Source of the DNA: Methylophaga sp. OBS1
GTDB taxonomy: Bacteria > Pseudomonadota > Gammaproteobacteria > Nitrosococcales > Methylophagaceae
DNA length: 64,000 bases
Reading direction: 5' to 3'
NCBI RefSeq assembly: GCF_026319365.1
Contig: NZ_JAPDMS010000001.1
Span: 29,305-93,304 of the forward strand
Shown here: positions 57,480-64,000 of the stretch, piece after piece
Layout of the letters: the number at the start of each line of letters is the position of its first letter
Position numbering within the stretch: position 1 is the first letter of the stretch
The notes under the pieces: model-generated
The model's database searches: none
What the model was told of the DNA's origin: nothing
Seen by the model: only the letters and a program-made list of their open reading frames with translations
Translations under genes and position numbers: made by a program

Positions 57480-58777
57480 AACAGTTAACTGAAATCACAA
57501 CGCCATTTGGCGAAGTGGCTTCTGCCAAAACCCTGCCGGGCACTGAACTCGGCTGGTTGCAGCAACTGCGCGACAAAGCCCGTGCGCAGTTTGAACGCCA
57601 CGGCTTGCCGGCGAAAAAAGTTGAGGACTGGAAATACACCTCTCTGTGGTCTTTAAGCCAGGAAGGTTTCAGTCACGATGCCAATGCAGTCAGCCTGGAT
57701 AAAACCGAGTTGGCACACGTGGCTGCATTGGAAGATGCCTATCGCTTTGTCATTATTGACGGCCGTTTCAGTGTTGAATTGTCCGAGCTTGAAGACCTGG
57801 AAGAAGGCCTGTCTATCAAGCCACTGGCAGAGGGGCTCGACAATGCCCAGTCTATGCTGGGTGAGCAGATCGATTTAGAGAAACCGGGTCTGAATGCCAT
57901 CAACACCATGTTGATGCAAGACGGTCTGGTGCTACAGGTGAATGCGGGCAAAACCATCAGCAAACCAGTTGAACTCCTGGTTATCAGTACCGCTGAAAAC
58001 CAAAAGCTGGCCAGCCACTTGCGTAATCTGGTTCAGGTTGAAGCGGATGCGGAAGTGACCTTGCTGGAGCACTATGTCAGCTTGGCAGACACCGAAGGTT
58101 TCACCAATGTGGTGACCGAAGTGAAGCTGGATGAAAAAGCCACGTTGAATCACTTCAAACTGCAGCACGAATCCTTGGCGCATTACCATATCGCGACCCT
58201 GGCCTCAAAACAGGCGGCCGGCAGTAACTGGCATACCAATAATATTTCACTGGGCGGCAAACTGGCGCGTAATGATATTCACAGCCAGTTGCTGGGTGAA
58301 GAAGCGCACGTCACGCTGGATGGTCTTTATCTGGTCACTGGTGACCAGCATGTCGATAACCACACGCGTATCGATCATGCCGTGCCCAACACCACCAGTG
58401 ATGAGGTATACAAAGGCGTGCTTGATGGCAACAGCCATGCCGTATTTAACGGTAAGGTGAATGTGCACAAAGATGCCCAGAAAACCGATTCCAGCCAGAG
58501 CAACAAGAACCTGTTGCTGTCTCGCAGCTGTGAAATCGATACCAAACCGGAACTGGAAATCTATGCCGATGACGTCAAATGTGCCCACGGCAGTACCGTC
58601 GGTCAGATTGATGAACAGCACCTGTTTTTCCTGCGTGCCCGTGGTTTGGACGAAACAGCTGCCCGCAGCCTGCTGACTTATGCTTTTGCCGTCGATGTAT
58701 TGCAACGGATTAAGTCAGCACCTATGCGTCAGGCCTTGTCTAATGTCATAGAAAAACGGTTACCGAAAGGGGCGTGA
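57476..58777 (+). CDS. sufD: SufD, Fe-S cluster assembly subunit
   Basis: A 433-residue beta-helical SufB paralog. The N-terminal [15 protein letters not shown] and the C-terminal [43 protein letters not shown] are diagnostic, including the His in CAHGST that is important for iron acquisition in E. coli. It lies directly before sufS. Confidence 0.95.
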   Translation: MKQLTEITTPFGEVASAKTLPGTELGWLQQLRDKARAQFERHGLPAKKVEDWKYTSLWSLSQEGFSHDANAVSLDKTELAHVAALEDAYRFVIIDGRFSVELSELEDLEEGLSIKPLAEGLDNAQSMLGEQIDLEKPGLNAINTMLMQDGLVLQVNAGKTISKPVELLVISTAENQKLASHLRNLVQVEADAEVTLLEHYVSLADTEGFTNVVTEVKLDEKATLNHFKLQHESLAHYHIATLASKQAAGSNWHTNNISLGGKLARNDIHSQLLGEEAHVTLDGLYLVTGDQHVDNHTRIDHAVPNTTSDEVYKGVLDGNSHAVFNGKVNVHKDAQKTDSSQSNKNLLLSRSCEIDTKPELEIYADDVKCAHGSTVGQIDEQHLFFLRARGLDETAARSLLTYAFAVDVLQRIKSAPMRQALSNVIEKRLPKGA

Positions 58778-58781
58778 TTGC

Positions 58782-60041
58782 ATGACACAAACCGAATTAA
58801 AAGCTGTGCCGTTTCCTGAAACCGACTTTGATGTTGAAGCGATCCGACGTGACTTCCCGATTCTGAATCAGGACATTAACGGCAACCCGCTGGCCTATCT
58901 GGATAATGCCGCCAGCAGTCAGAAACCGGTTCAGGTGATTGAAGCGGTCGACGCCTACTATCGTCTGGACAATGCCAACGTCCACCGTGGTGTACACAAG
59001 CTGAGCCAGCGCGCGACCGATGCTTATGAAGGCGCTCGCGATAAAGTCCGTGGTTTCCTGAATGCTAAATCAGACAAAGAAATTGTCTTTGTTCGCGGTG
59101 CCACCGAAGCCATCAACCTGGTGGCACAGAGCTTTGTGCGCCCGCAGATCAAGTCGGGTGACGAGATTCTGATCAGCCATATCGAGCATCACGCCAATAT
59201 CGTGCCGTGGCAGATGGTGTGTGAGCAGACTGGCGCCAAACTGAAAGTCATTCCCATGACTGAATCCGGTGAACTGGATCTCAGCGATTTCGACAGCCTG
59301 CTGAACGAACGCACCAAAATCCTGGCGATTGGTCATGTGTCGAATGCGTTGGGCACCATCAATCCTATTAAGGCAATGATCGGTCAGGCCAAAGCTAAAT
59401 CGATTCCAGTGCTGGTAGATGGCGCCCAGGCGGTGCCGCATATCGCTGTCGATGTGCAGGATCTGGATTGTGACTTTTACGTCTTTTCCGGTCATAAAAT
59501 GTTTGCGCCCACCGGTATCGGTGCGCTCTATGGCAAACAGGCACTGCTGGAAGCGATGCCGCCATGGCAGGGCGGGGGCGATATGATCCTCTCGGTCAGC
59601 TTTAGCCATACCGAATACAACACGCTGCCATACAAATTTGAAGCCGGCACACCGCATATTGCCGGTGCCGTCGGACTGGGCGCAGCGATTGATTATATGC
59701 AGGCTATCGGCATCGATAAGCTGGCTGCCTATGAACATCACCTGCTGGAAGTTGCTACAGCGAAGCTGGAAGCTATTGATGGTATTCGTATTATCGGTAC
59801 CGCCAAAAATAAAGCCAGCGTGTTGTCGTTCATGATTGAAGATGTGCATCCCCATGATGTCGGTACCATTTTCGACCAGCAGGGGGTCGCGATTCGTGCC
59901 GGTCACCACTGTGCCCAGCCAGTGATGGAGTTCTATGGCATCGCCGCAACGGCACGGGCTTCCTTCGCGTTCTATAACACCGAGCAGGAAATTGATGCGC
60001 TGGTTAATGCCATCAAAACCACACAGGAGTTGTTTGCCTGA
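58782..60041 (+). CDS. sufS: Cysteine desulfurase SufS
   Basis: A 419-residue group II cysteine desulfurase. LAYLDNAASSQKP, the PLP lysine in YVFSGHKMFAPTGIG, and the catalytic cysteine in IRAGHHCAQPVMEFYG with the short active-site loop separate it from IscS-type enzymes. It transfers persulfide to the SufU encoded next, with a stop overlapping the sufU start. Confidence 0.96.
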   Translation: MTQTELKAVPFPETDFDVEAIRRDFPILNQDINGNPLAYLDNAASSQKPVQVIEAVDAYYRLDNANVHRGVHKLSQRATDAYEGARDKVRGFLNAKSDKEIVFVRGATEAINLVAQSFVRPQIKSGDEILISHIEHHANIVPWQMVCEQTGAKLKVIPMTESGELDLSDFDSLLNERTKILAIGHVSNALGTINPIKAMIGQAKAKSIPVLVDGAQAVPHIAVDVQDLDCDFYVFSGHKMFAPTGIGALYGKQALLEAMPPWQGGGDMILSVSFSHTEYNTLPYKFEAGTPHIAGAVGLGAAIDYMQAIGIDKLAAYEHHLLEVATAKLEAIDGIRIIGTAKNKASVLSFMIEDVHPHDVGTIFDQQGVAIRAGHHCAQPVMEFYGIAATARASFAFYNTEQEIDALVNAIKTTQELFA

Positions 60042-60487
60042 TGAGTGATTTAAGAGATCTCTATCAACAAGTGATCATGGATCACAAAAAGAATCCGCGT
60101 AATTTCCGTGAGATCACCGATGCCAATCATATGGCGCATGGCAATAACCCGCTGTGTGGTGATGCGCTGGTGGTTTACGCCAAACTCAAAGATGGCGTGA
60201 TTGAAGATGTCAGCTTTCAGGGCAGTGGCTGTGCGATTTCCGTGGCCTCAGCCTCGCTGATGACCGAGATTCTGAAAGGCAAAACCATGGAAGAAGCCGA
60301 AGCGCTTTATGAGAATGTGCATAAAGCCCTGACCGGCGAAGCGGGCGGCGGCGAACTGTCCGGCAAACTGGAAGTGCTGGCCGGCGTCAAAGAGTTCCCG
60401 GCTCGCGTCAAATGCGCCACGTTATCCTGGCACACCGTGCATGCCGCGATGGACAGCGACCACGATATATCCGTAACCACAGAATAA
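60041..60487 (+). CDS. sufU: SufU, IscU-type sulfur acceptor/scaffold
   Basis: A 148-residue IscU/NifU_N-type protein. Cysteines at 40 (NPLCGD), 66 (GSGCAISVASASL) and 128 (RVKCATLSWHT) are present, and the insertion between the second and third cysteines (GGGELSGKLEVLAGV) is the mark of SufU rather than IscU. SufU takes the persulfide from SufS, often through a zinc site. SufE, the usual partner in enterobacteria, is absent. It is the only U-type scaffold in the window. Confidence 0.94.
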   Translation: MSDLRDLYQQVIMDHKKNPRNFREITDANHMAHGNNPLCGDALVVYAKLKDGVIEDVSFQGSGCAISVASASLMTEILKGKTMEEAEALYENVHKALTGEAGGGELSGKLEVLAGVKEFPARVKCATLSWHTVHAAMDSDHDISVTTE

Positions 60488-60500
60488 GCAGGGCAGATTG

Positions 60501-60830
60501 ATGAACGACCAATACCAAATCAGCCCGGAACAGCTCAAAGAAGATGTGATCGAGGTGCTTAAAACCATCTACGACCCGGAAATCCCGGTCAACATCTACG
60601 AGCTCGGGCTTATCTACAATATCGAAATCAGTACCTCAGGCAACGTCCATATTGATATGACGCTGACAGCCCCCGGCTGCCCGGTTGCCCAGTCTTTCCC
60701 GGGTGATGTTGAATCGCGTGTGATGTCCGTCCCCGGCGTCAAAAAAGCGCATGTTGAGCTGGTATGGGAGCCACAATGGACCAAGGACATGATGAGTGAA
60801 GCCGCACAGTTGCAACTGGGCATGTTCTAG
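60501..60830 (+). CDS. DUF59/MIP18-family protein, SufT-like
   Basis: A 109-residue protein starting at the ATG at 60501, or three bases earlier at a TTG. ILKTIYDPEIPVNIYELGLIYNI and MTLTAPGCPVAQSFP are the DUF59 core with its conserved cysteine. SufT-type members assist cluster maturation in bacteria, and the domain also occurs in eukaryotic cytosolic iron-sulfur targeting (MIP18). Last gene of the suf operon. Confidence 0.92.
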   Translation: MNDQYQISPEQLKEDVIEVLKTIYDPEIPVNIYELGLIYNIEISTSGNVHIDMTLTAPGCPVAQSFPGDVESRVMSVPGVKKAHVELVWEPQWTKDMMSEAAQLQLGMF

Positions 60831-61011
60831 CATACTGCCAAGCTCTCCTGAGCTTATCCAATACACCAAACTGAAAAATACCTGTGGGTGGTAAACCACC
60901 CACAGTGAGAGTCAAGAGCCGACCTCTAAGGGGCTGTCATCATGACAGACGAGTAATGCGAGATTAAAGTAATCTCAGTCTCATTATTTCCCCATAACTC
61001 CTGATCACCTA

Positions 61012-61026
61012 TAGGAATAATTCCTA
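61012..61026. promoter_or_regulatory. Palindrome TAGGAATAATTCCTA, copy 1 of a 15-bp motif
   Basis: This is a perfect 15-bp palindrome with arms TAGGAAT and ATTCCTA. The same layout TAGGA-N5-TCCTA recurs 97 bases downstream and again at 63042. The three copies surround the pglL-like gene and precede the prepilin locus, so a shared regulator or recombination role is possible. Confidence 0.55.
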
Positions 61027-61108
61027 AATATGCCGAATTCCTTCTGTGGTTCTTGAGAATCAGATCACAGCCTCCCGCTGTTAATGTGAAGTCGCACAAA
61101 CTGCAGAA

Positions 61109-61123
61109 TAGGATTTTTTCCTA
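61109..61123. promoter_or_regulatory. Palindrome TAGGATTTTTTCCTA, copy 2 of a 15-bp motif
   Basis: It keeps the TAGGA and TCCTA arms and the 5-base spacing of copy 1, with TTTTT in the centre. It lies 66 bases before the pglL-like start codon. Confidence 0.5.
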
Positions 61124-61188
61124 ATGCCTGTTTGCGATTCCCTCACTAATATTGACTGATTTTCAATGACCACAGCGGGACTCAGTCA

Positions 61189-62970
61189 ATGACGGCAGTA
61201 ACCTCCAACGACCAACCACCACGTTCTCTTCTTGCCGGTTTCAGTATTTTTATGCTGGCACTGATGTGTGTGTTGCCGTTTTTGTCGCCTTATCACATGC
61301 CTCCTATCGCCAGTTTTTATAATGAATGGGCAGCTGCTTTGTTGGCAGTATTTGCCAGTTTGTTTTTGATTGGTCAAAGACAAGACAATTTGCAAATTCC
61401 TGTCATCACTTTTGTGCCGCTGGGGCTGATGGGGGTTTTAGGGTTGCAAATAGCGCTAGGCATGCCTGATTACTGGCAGAATCAATTTGTCGCCATGCTC
61501 TATCTTGGACTGTCAGCATTGCTGATGATCTTAGCTGCCAACCTCAGACATACAGTGTCATTGGAAAAAATCGTACCGGGTATCGCCTGGGCATTTGTTG
61601 TCGGTGCGACCTGCATTATGATTTTGTTACCTATTGGGAAGCTTTTGCCAGATGAGCACGCTTTGGCAAAGTGGATACTCGATAGCAAATCCGGCAATAT
61701 CGGTCAGGTCAATCACTTCTCCAATTATCTGGCCCTGGGACTTGCATCATTGCTTTATCTCAGGATGAGTGGTCGTGTTAATACGCTCATCACTGTGCTG
61801 ATTGCCGGGCTGATTCTGCTGGGTTTTGCCCAAGGTGGTCAGCGGATGGCGATCCTGTACGTCGCCTTGCTGGCTTTTGGTGGCTGGTTTCTAGGTAGAA
61901 CTGTTTCCCAAAACCAGTCAACCGCGATGAAGCCCACGGCATTACTTTGGTTGATACCTGGGTTTATTCTGGCTCAACTTATCGTCCCTATGCTGGCTTT
62001 TCTCGAACCGTCGAAAATGCCCGCAGAACGGCTGGCACAGACGCTGGGCTCGGAATCCAGTCGTTTACTGCTTATTGATCAGGCCTGGAATTTGTTCAGA
62101 CAACATCCCTGGTTGGGTGCTGGTTGGGCAGAATTTTCCTGGTACAACTTCACGGTGACGGAAGCTTATCCTTCCTTAAAAGGACTTTGGCATCATGCCC
62201 ACAATCTTGTTCTGCAGTTACTGGCAGAGACTGGCATTGTTGGGGCAATGATTCTTACTGGCGGTATGTTGTATTGGTTTAGAGAACAGTTTCTTAACAC
62301 AATGACCGCTGAACGCTGGTGGTTATTGGCACTGTTATCAGTGATCGGTATTCACAGCATGCTGGAATATCCACTCTGGTATATGACTTTTCTGGCCATT
62401 GCGAGCCTGCTGCTGGGACTGGGCTCAGAGCGACCATTGCAAATTCGTTTTCAGCTGGCACCTGTCTTTTTCTTAGTCATCTTCATTTTTTCAGCCTGGT
62501 CGATGGGAAATATGCTGACCAGCTATCAGCAACTTGAGACTACGCTGACCTCGTTACGTGAGGAAGGATTGCCGCAATCAGAAATCGATAAGAACCTGGA
62601 AAAACTCCATCAACTCAGGGAAACATCGGTTTTTACCCCGGTTGCCGATAACTTTCTGGTCAGAGTGTTACCTAATCAACCGGCGTTGATCAAAGACAAG
62701 CTGACAATCAGTCAGCAGGTAATTGAGAACTGGCCTGGTCGTGTTGAAACATACACACATGCCTATTTGCTGGCCATGAATAACCAGCCAGTTGCGGCAC
62801 AGAAGATGGTGCGGATGGCAATCAAGCAATTCCCGGAATATCGTGAAGCCTATCATCGTTTTGTCCTGGCGCAGGTTGTGAAGCGACAGGAAAATGCCCT
62901 GTTGCCCATACTCATTATTCTCCAGGACCCCTACCAAGCTTCCGAGTCAGAACTGGGGATTGATGAGTGA
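61189..62970 (+). CDS. PglL/PilO-type O-oligosaccharyltransferase (Wzy/WaaL superfamily)
   Basis: A 593-residue integral membrane protein with about 12 helices. The Wzy_C signatures are visible: GQVNHFSNYLALGL (His176), QGGQRMAI, the large periplasmic loop with PWLGAGWAEFSWYNF, and LWHHAHNLVLQLLAETG (His338), then EYPLWY. The C-terminal 130 residues form a TPR-like domain (Wzy_C_2, from about residue 460). This combination fits protein O-glycosyltransferases that glycosylate pilins, rather than an O-antigen ligase. A prepilin gene lies 0.5 kb downstream and is the natural substrate candidate. Confidence 0.87.
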   Translation: MTAVTSNDQPPRSLLAGFSIFMLALMCVLPFLSPYHMPPIASFYNEWAAALLAVFASLFLIGQRQDNLQIPVITFVPLGLMGVLGLQIALGMPDYWQNQFVAMLYLGLSALLMILAANLRHTVSLEKIVPGIAWAFVVGATCIMILLPIGKLLPDEHALAKWILDSKSGNIGQVNHFSNYLALGLASLLYLRMSGRVNTLITVLIAGLILLGFAQGGQRMAILYVALLAFGGWFLGRTVSQNQSTAMKPTALLWLIPGFILAQLIVPMLAFLEPSKMPAERLAQTLGSESSRLLLIDQAWNLFRQHPWLGAGWAEFSWYNFTVTEAYPSLKGLWHHAHNLVLQLLAETGIVGAMILTGGMLYWFREQFLNTMTAERWWLLALLSVIGIHSMLEYPLWYMTFLAIASLLLGLGSERPLQIRFQLAPVFFLVIFIFSAWSMGNMLTSYQQLETTLTSLREEGLPQSEIDKNLEKLHQLRETSVFTPVADNFLVRVLPNQPALIKDKLTISQQVIENWPGRVETYTHAYLLAMNNQPVAAQKMVRMAIKQFPEYREAYHRFVLAQVVKRQENALLPILIILQDPYQASESELGIDE

Positions 62971-63041
62971 ACTTAATCAGGAACAAAAAAAGCGGCGGGA
63001 ATTTATTCCGAAATCATACGCAAAACTATCGCTTTTAATTT

Positions 63042-63056
63042 CAGGAATTATTCCTA
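63042..63056. promoter_or_regulatory. Palindrome CAGGAATTATTCCTA, copy 3 of a 15-bp motif
   Basis: With its flanks, AGGAATTATTCCTATAGG is the exact reverse complement of sequence around copy 1 (18 bases identical). One arm base differs from the TAGGA-N5-TCCTA pattern. It lies between the pglL-like gene and the 68-residue gene. Confidence 0.5.
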
Positions 63057-63122
63057 TAGGGAACCTTTCCTGATTCGCCTAATATCAACGTCAACGAAGT
63101 TCAACCGGAGAGAGTCACATTC

Positions 63123-63329
63123 ATGAATGCCAAAGTCGACACAGACCAACATCCACTGAAAGCCAAACTGCTGGAACTGGTAGACGATATCCTGGCACAT
63201 GATGGTTATGGTGATATCCGTGTTGAGGTTCGTATTCTCAAACGCCGTCAAAAAGAAGTCATTCTGCATTGCGGTAAACAGTACCGTTACGTGATTGATT
63301 TCCCCGGTGAGCAGGGAGCCGCCTCCTGA
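63123..63329 (+). CDS. Small protein of unknown function next to the prepilin gene
   Basis: A 68-residue protein with a GGAGAGAG ribosome site. It reads as a compact alpha-beta fold: a helix (HPLKAKLLELVDDILAHDG), then strands GDIRVEVRILKRRQKEVILHCGKQYRYVIDF. One cysteine is present. There is no signal peptide or membrane helix. I do not recognise the family. The strand-rich pattern and placement between a pilin glycosyltransferase and a prepilin suggest a regulatory or accessory role, unproven. Confidence 0.65.
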   Translation: MNAKVDTDQHPLKAKLLELVDDILAHDGYGDIRVEVRILKRRQKEVILHCGKQYRYVIDFPGEQGAAS

Positions 63330-63455
63330 CAGGAGTGAATAAAACCGGATGACAGCAATGAGTGTGAGCGGGTCACATCAATAAAAAACTTTTAAACCCG
63401 ATGTCCAACAGGCCGCTAGGGGTGGCTGAGGCTCAAAATCCTGAGAGAGATATAA

Positions 63456-64000
63456 ATGAACATCAACCAAATGAAATCGGCGATTGCCAAATTCCGTAAA
63501 GCGGATTTGTCAGTCATCAAAGACGAACAACTGCGTAACAAAGCAAAAAAACTGCAAGGTAAAGAAAAAGGTTTCACCCTGCTGGAACTGCTTGTGGTTA
63601 TCACCCTGATCGCGATTCTGGCAACCGGTGCACTGATTGCCTATGAAGACGTGGGTGAAGCTGCTGAAGCGGCCTCTGCCGGTAATGCTGCAGCGACTAT
63701 TGACCGCGCCATTCGTACTTACCGTGCGGTAGAGAATGTATATCCCAATCAGTGGGATAACTTAGTTGAAGAGGGTGGCTCAGAAATGTTCTTCCGCGCC
63801 CCATCAATGAGAACATTCCTGGCTGCATGGCAAGCACCTGTATCAGGTGATACAGAACATGAAGTTTTGCAAGAAATGTTTGAAGAGTCTGGTATTGAAG
63901 AATTACAAGTTCTTAACACAGGCTCCAACTTTACCACTGCGGTCGCTGACAATCCTGCACCTAACCGATTCCACAATGAAAGTACTGGTGATGCCTTTGA
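63456..64000 (+). CDS. Type IV prepilin-like / pseudopilin protein with a very long leader, 3' end outside window
   Basis: The frame opens with ATG at 63456 after GAGAGAG and stays open to the window edge (181 codons). Residues 1-39 are a basic leader ending KEKG; cleavage before Phe40 gives the mature start FTLLELLVVITLIAILATGALIAY, with the invariant Glu5 used for methylation and assembly. After the helix come ASAGNAAATIDRAIRTYRAVENVYPNQW and a region like GspG or PilA minor pilins. A leader of 39 residues (34 if translation starts at the ATG at 63471) is far longer than the usual 6-25. The protein is the likely substrate of a prepilin peptidase, and possibly of the PglL-like enzyme upstream. 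Confidence 0.88.
   Translation, partial: MNINQMKSAIAKFRKADLSVIKDEQLRNKAKKLQGKEKGFTLLELLVVITLIAILATGALIAYEDVGEAAEAASAGNAAATIDRAIRTYRAVENVYPNQWDNLVEEGGSEMFFRAPSMRTFLAAWQAPVSGDTEHEVLQEMFEESGIEELQVLNTGSNFTTAVADNPAPNRFHNESTGDAF

Larger units (their letters stand above)
60831..61188. other. Gene-free region with several inverted repeats upstream of the pglL-like gene
   Basis: No gene is seen. After the suf operon a perfect 11-bp stem, CTGTGGGTGGT with ACCACCCACAG (60882-60905), has only a 2-base loop and no T-run. Then come CTGTCATCATGACAG (60934-60948) and a nested repeat in which TAATG and CATTA flank GAGATTA-AAG-TAATCTC (60960-60976). Two copies of a TAGGA-N5-TCCTA palindrome follow at 61012 and 61109. 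The stretch looks like a control region for the next gene. Confidence 0.6.

Noticed and set aside
59070..59909. Long open frame (279 codons) antisense to sufS
   Set aside because: sufS is a certain gene with full conservation; the antisense frame has no ribosome site or family resemblance and reflects codon structure of the GC-rich sense strand.
63330..63455. Possible riboswitch (cyclic-di-GMP or TPP type) before the prepilin
   Set aside because: A GGCTGAGG-like stretch is present, but none of the conserved core blocks of either class could be found in order.

Overview
The window reads as a continuous stretch of chromosome from a methylotrophic gammaproteobacterium, most likely close to Methylophaga. 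The housekeeping order dnaE, accA, tilS, pyrG, kdsA, eno, ftsB, ispD, ispF, truD is typical of gammaproteobacteria. A methanol dehydrogenase accessory cluster (mxaRSACKL) and a 23-residue pqqA gene point to PQQ-dependent methanol oxidation. Genus placement is an inference; no rRNA gene is present to test it.

Layout. 1-3515: 3' part of an nfeD gene broken by an in-frame amber codon, a slipin gene, a class II fumarase and a DUF2789 gene. 3957-4595: an unusual regulator with an excisionase-type HTH followed by a receiver domain. 4600-7165: a small island lying against the 3' end of tRNA-Leu(CAA). It holds a frameshifted KilA-N antirepressor remnant, two membrane proteins of unknown role and a small serine recombinase with TGAGCCA repeats in front of it. 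7408-12941: HDOD protein, queA-trmJ-cysE, then iscR-iscS-iscA with an IscR type 1 site over the cysE stop. 12957-16813: astE-like and GCS2-like genes (minus strand) and bioA. 16933-19478: orphan pqqA, ahpC, ahpF. 19492-28500: a NarL-type two-component pair divergent from the mxa accessory operon, which carries a second, tandem mxaC paralog. 28566-31873: L,D-transpeptidase-like protein, nagZ and an MscS-type channel. 31900-47004: dnaE, two pilus/secretion ATPases, then the accA-to-truD block. 47026-53820: DUF1223 protein, cysG, TonB-dependent receptor, acidic PepSY protein, nadC, ampD. 53870-60830: FKBP isomerase and a full suf operon (Rrf2 regulator, sufB, C, D, S, U and a DUF59/SufT-like gene). 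61189-64000: a PglL-like O-oligosaccharyltransferase, a small unknown protein and a prepilin with a 39-residue leader, running off the window.

How the parts fit. Iron-sulfur assembly is split between a short isc locus with no scaffold gene and a complete suf operon. Each has its own Rrf2 regulator and its own palindromic operator over the promoter. The mxa genes would mature or activate methanol dehydrogenase, whose PQQ cofactor is made from PqqA, but neither mxaFJGI nor pqqBCDE lies in the window. NagZ and AmpD are peptidoglycan-recycling enzymes. At the right end a 15-bp palindrome, TAGGA-N5-TCCTA, occurs three times around the glycosyltransferase and prepilin genes and may co-regulate them.

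The most notable observations are the orphan pqqA, the TAGGA-N5-TCCTA motif, the two Rrf2-type operators, the tandem mxaC genes, the long-leader prepilin, the tRNA-Leu island with its decayed KilA-N gene, and the nfeD amber codon.
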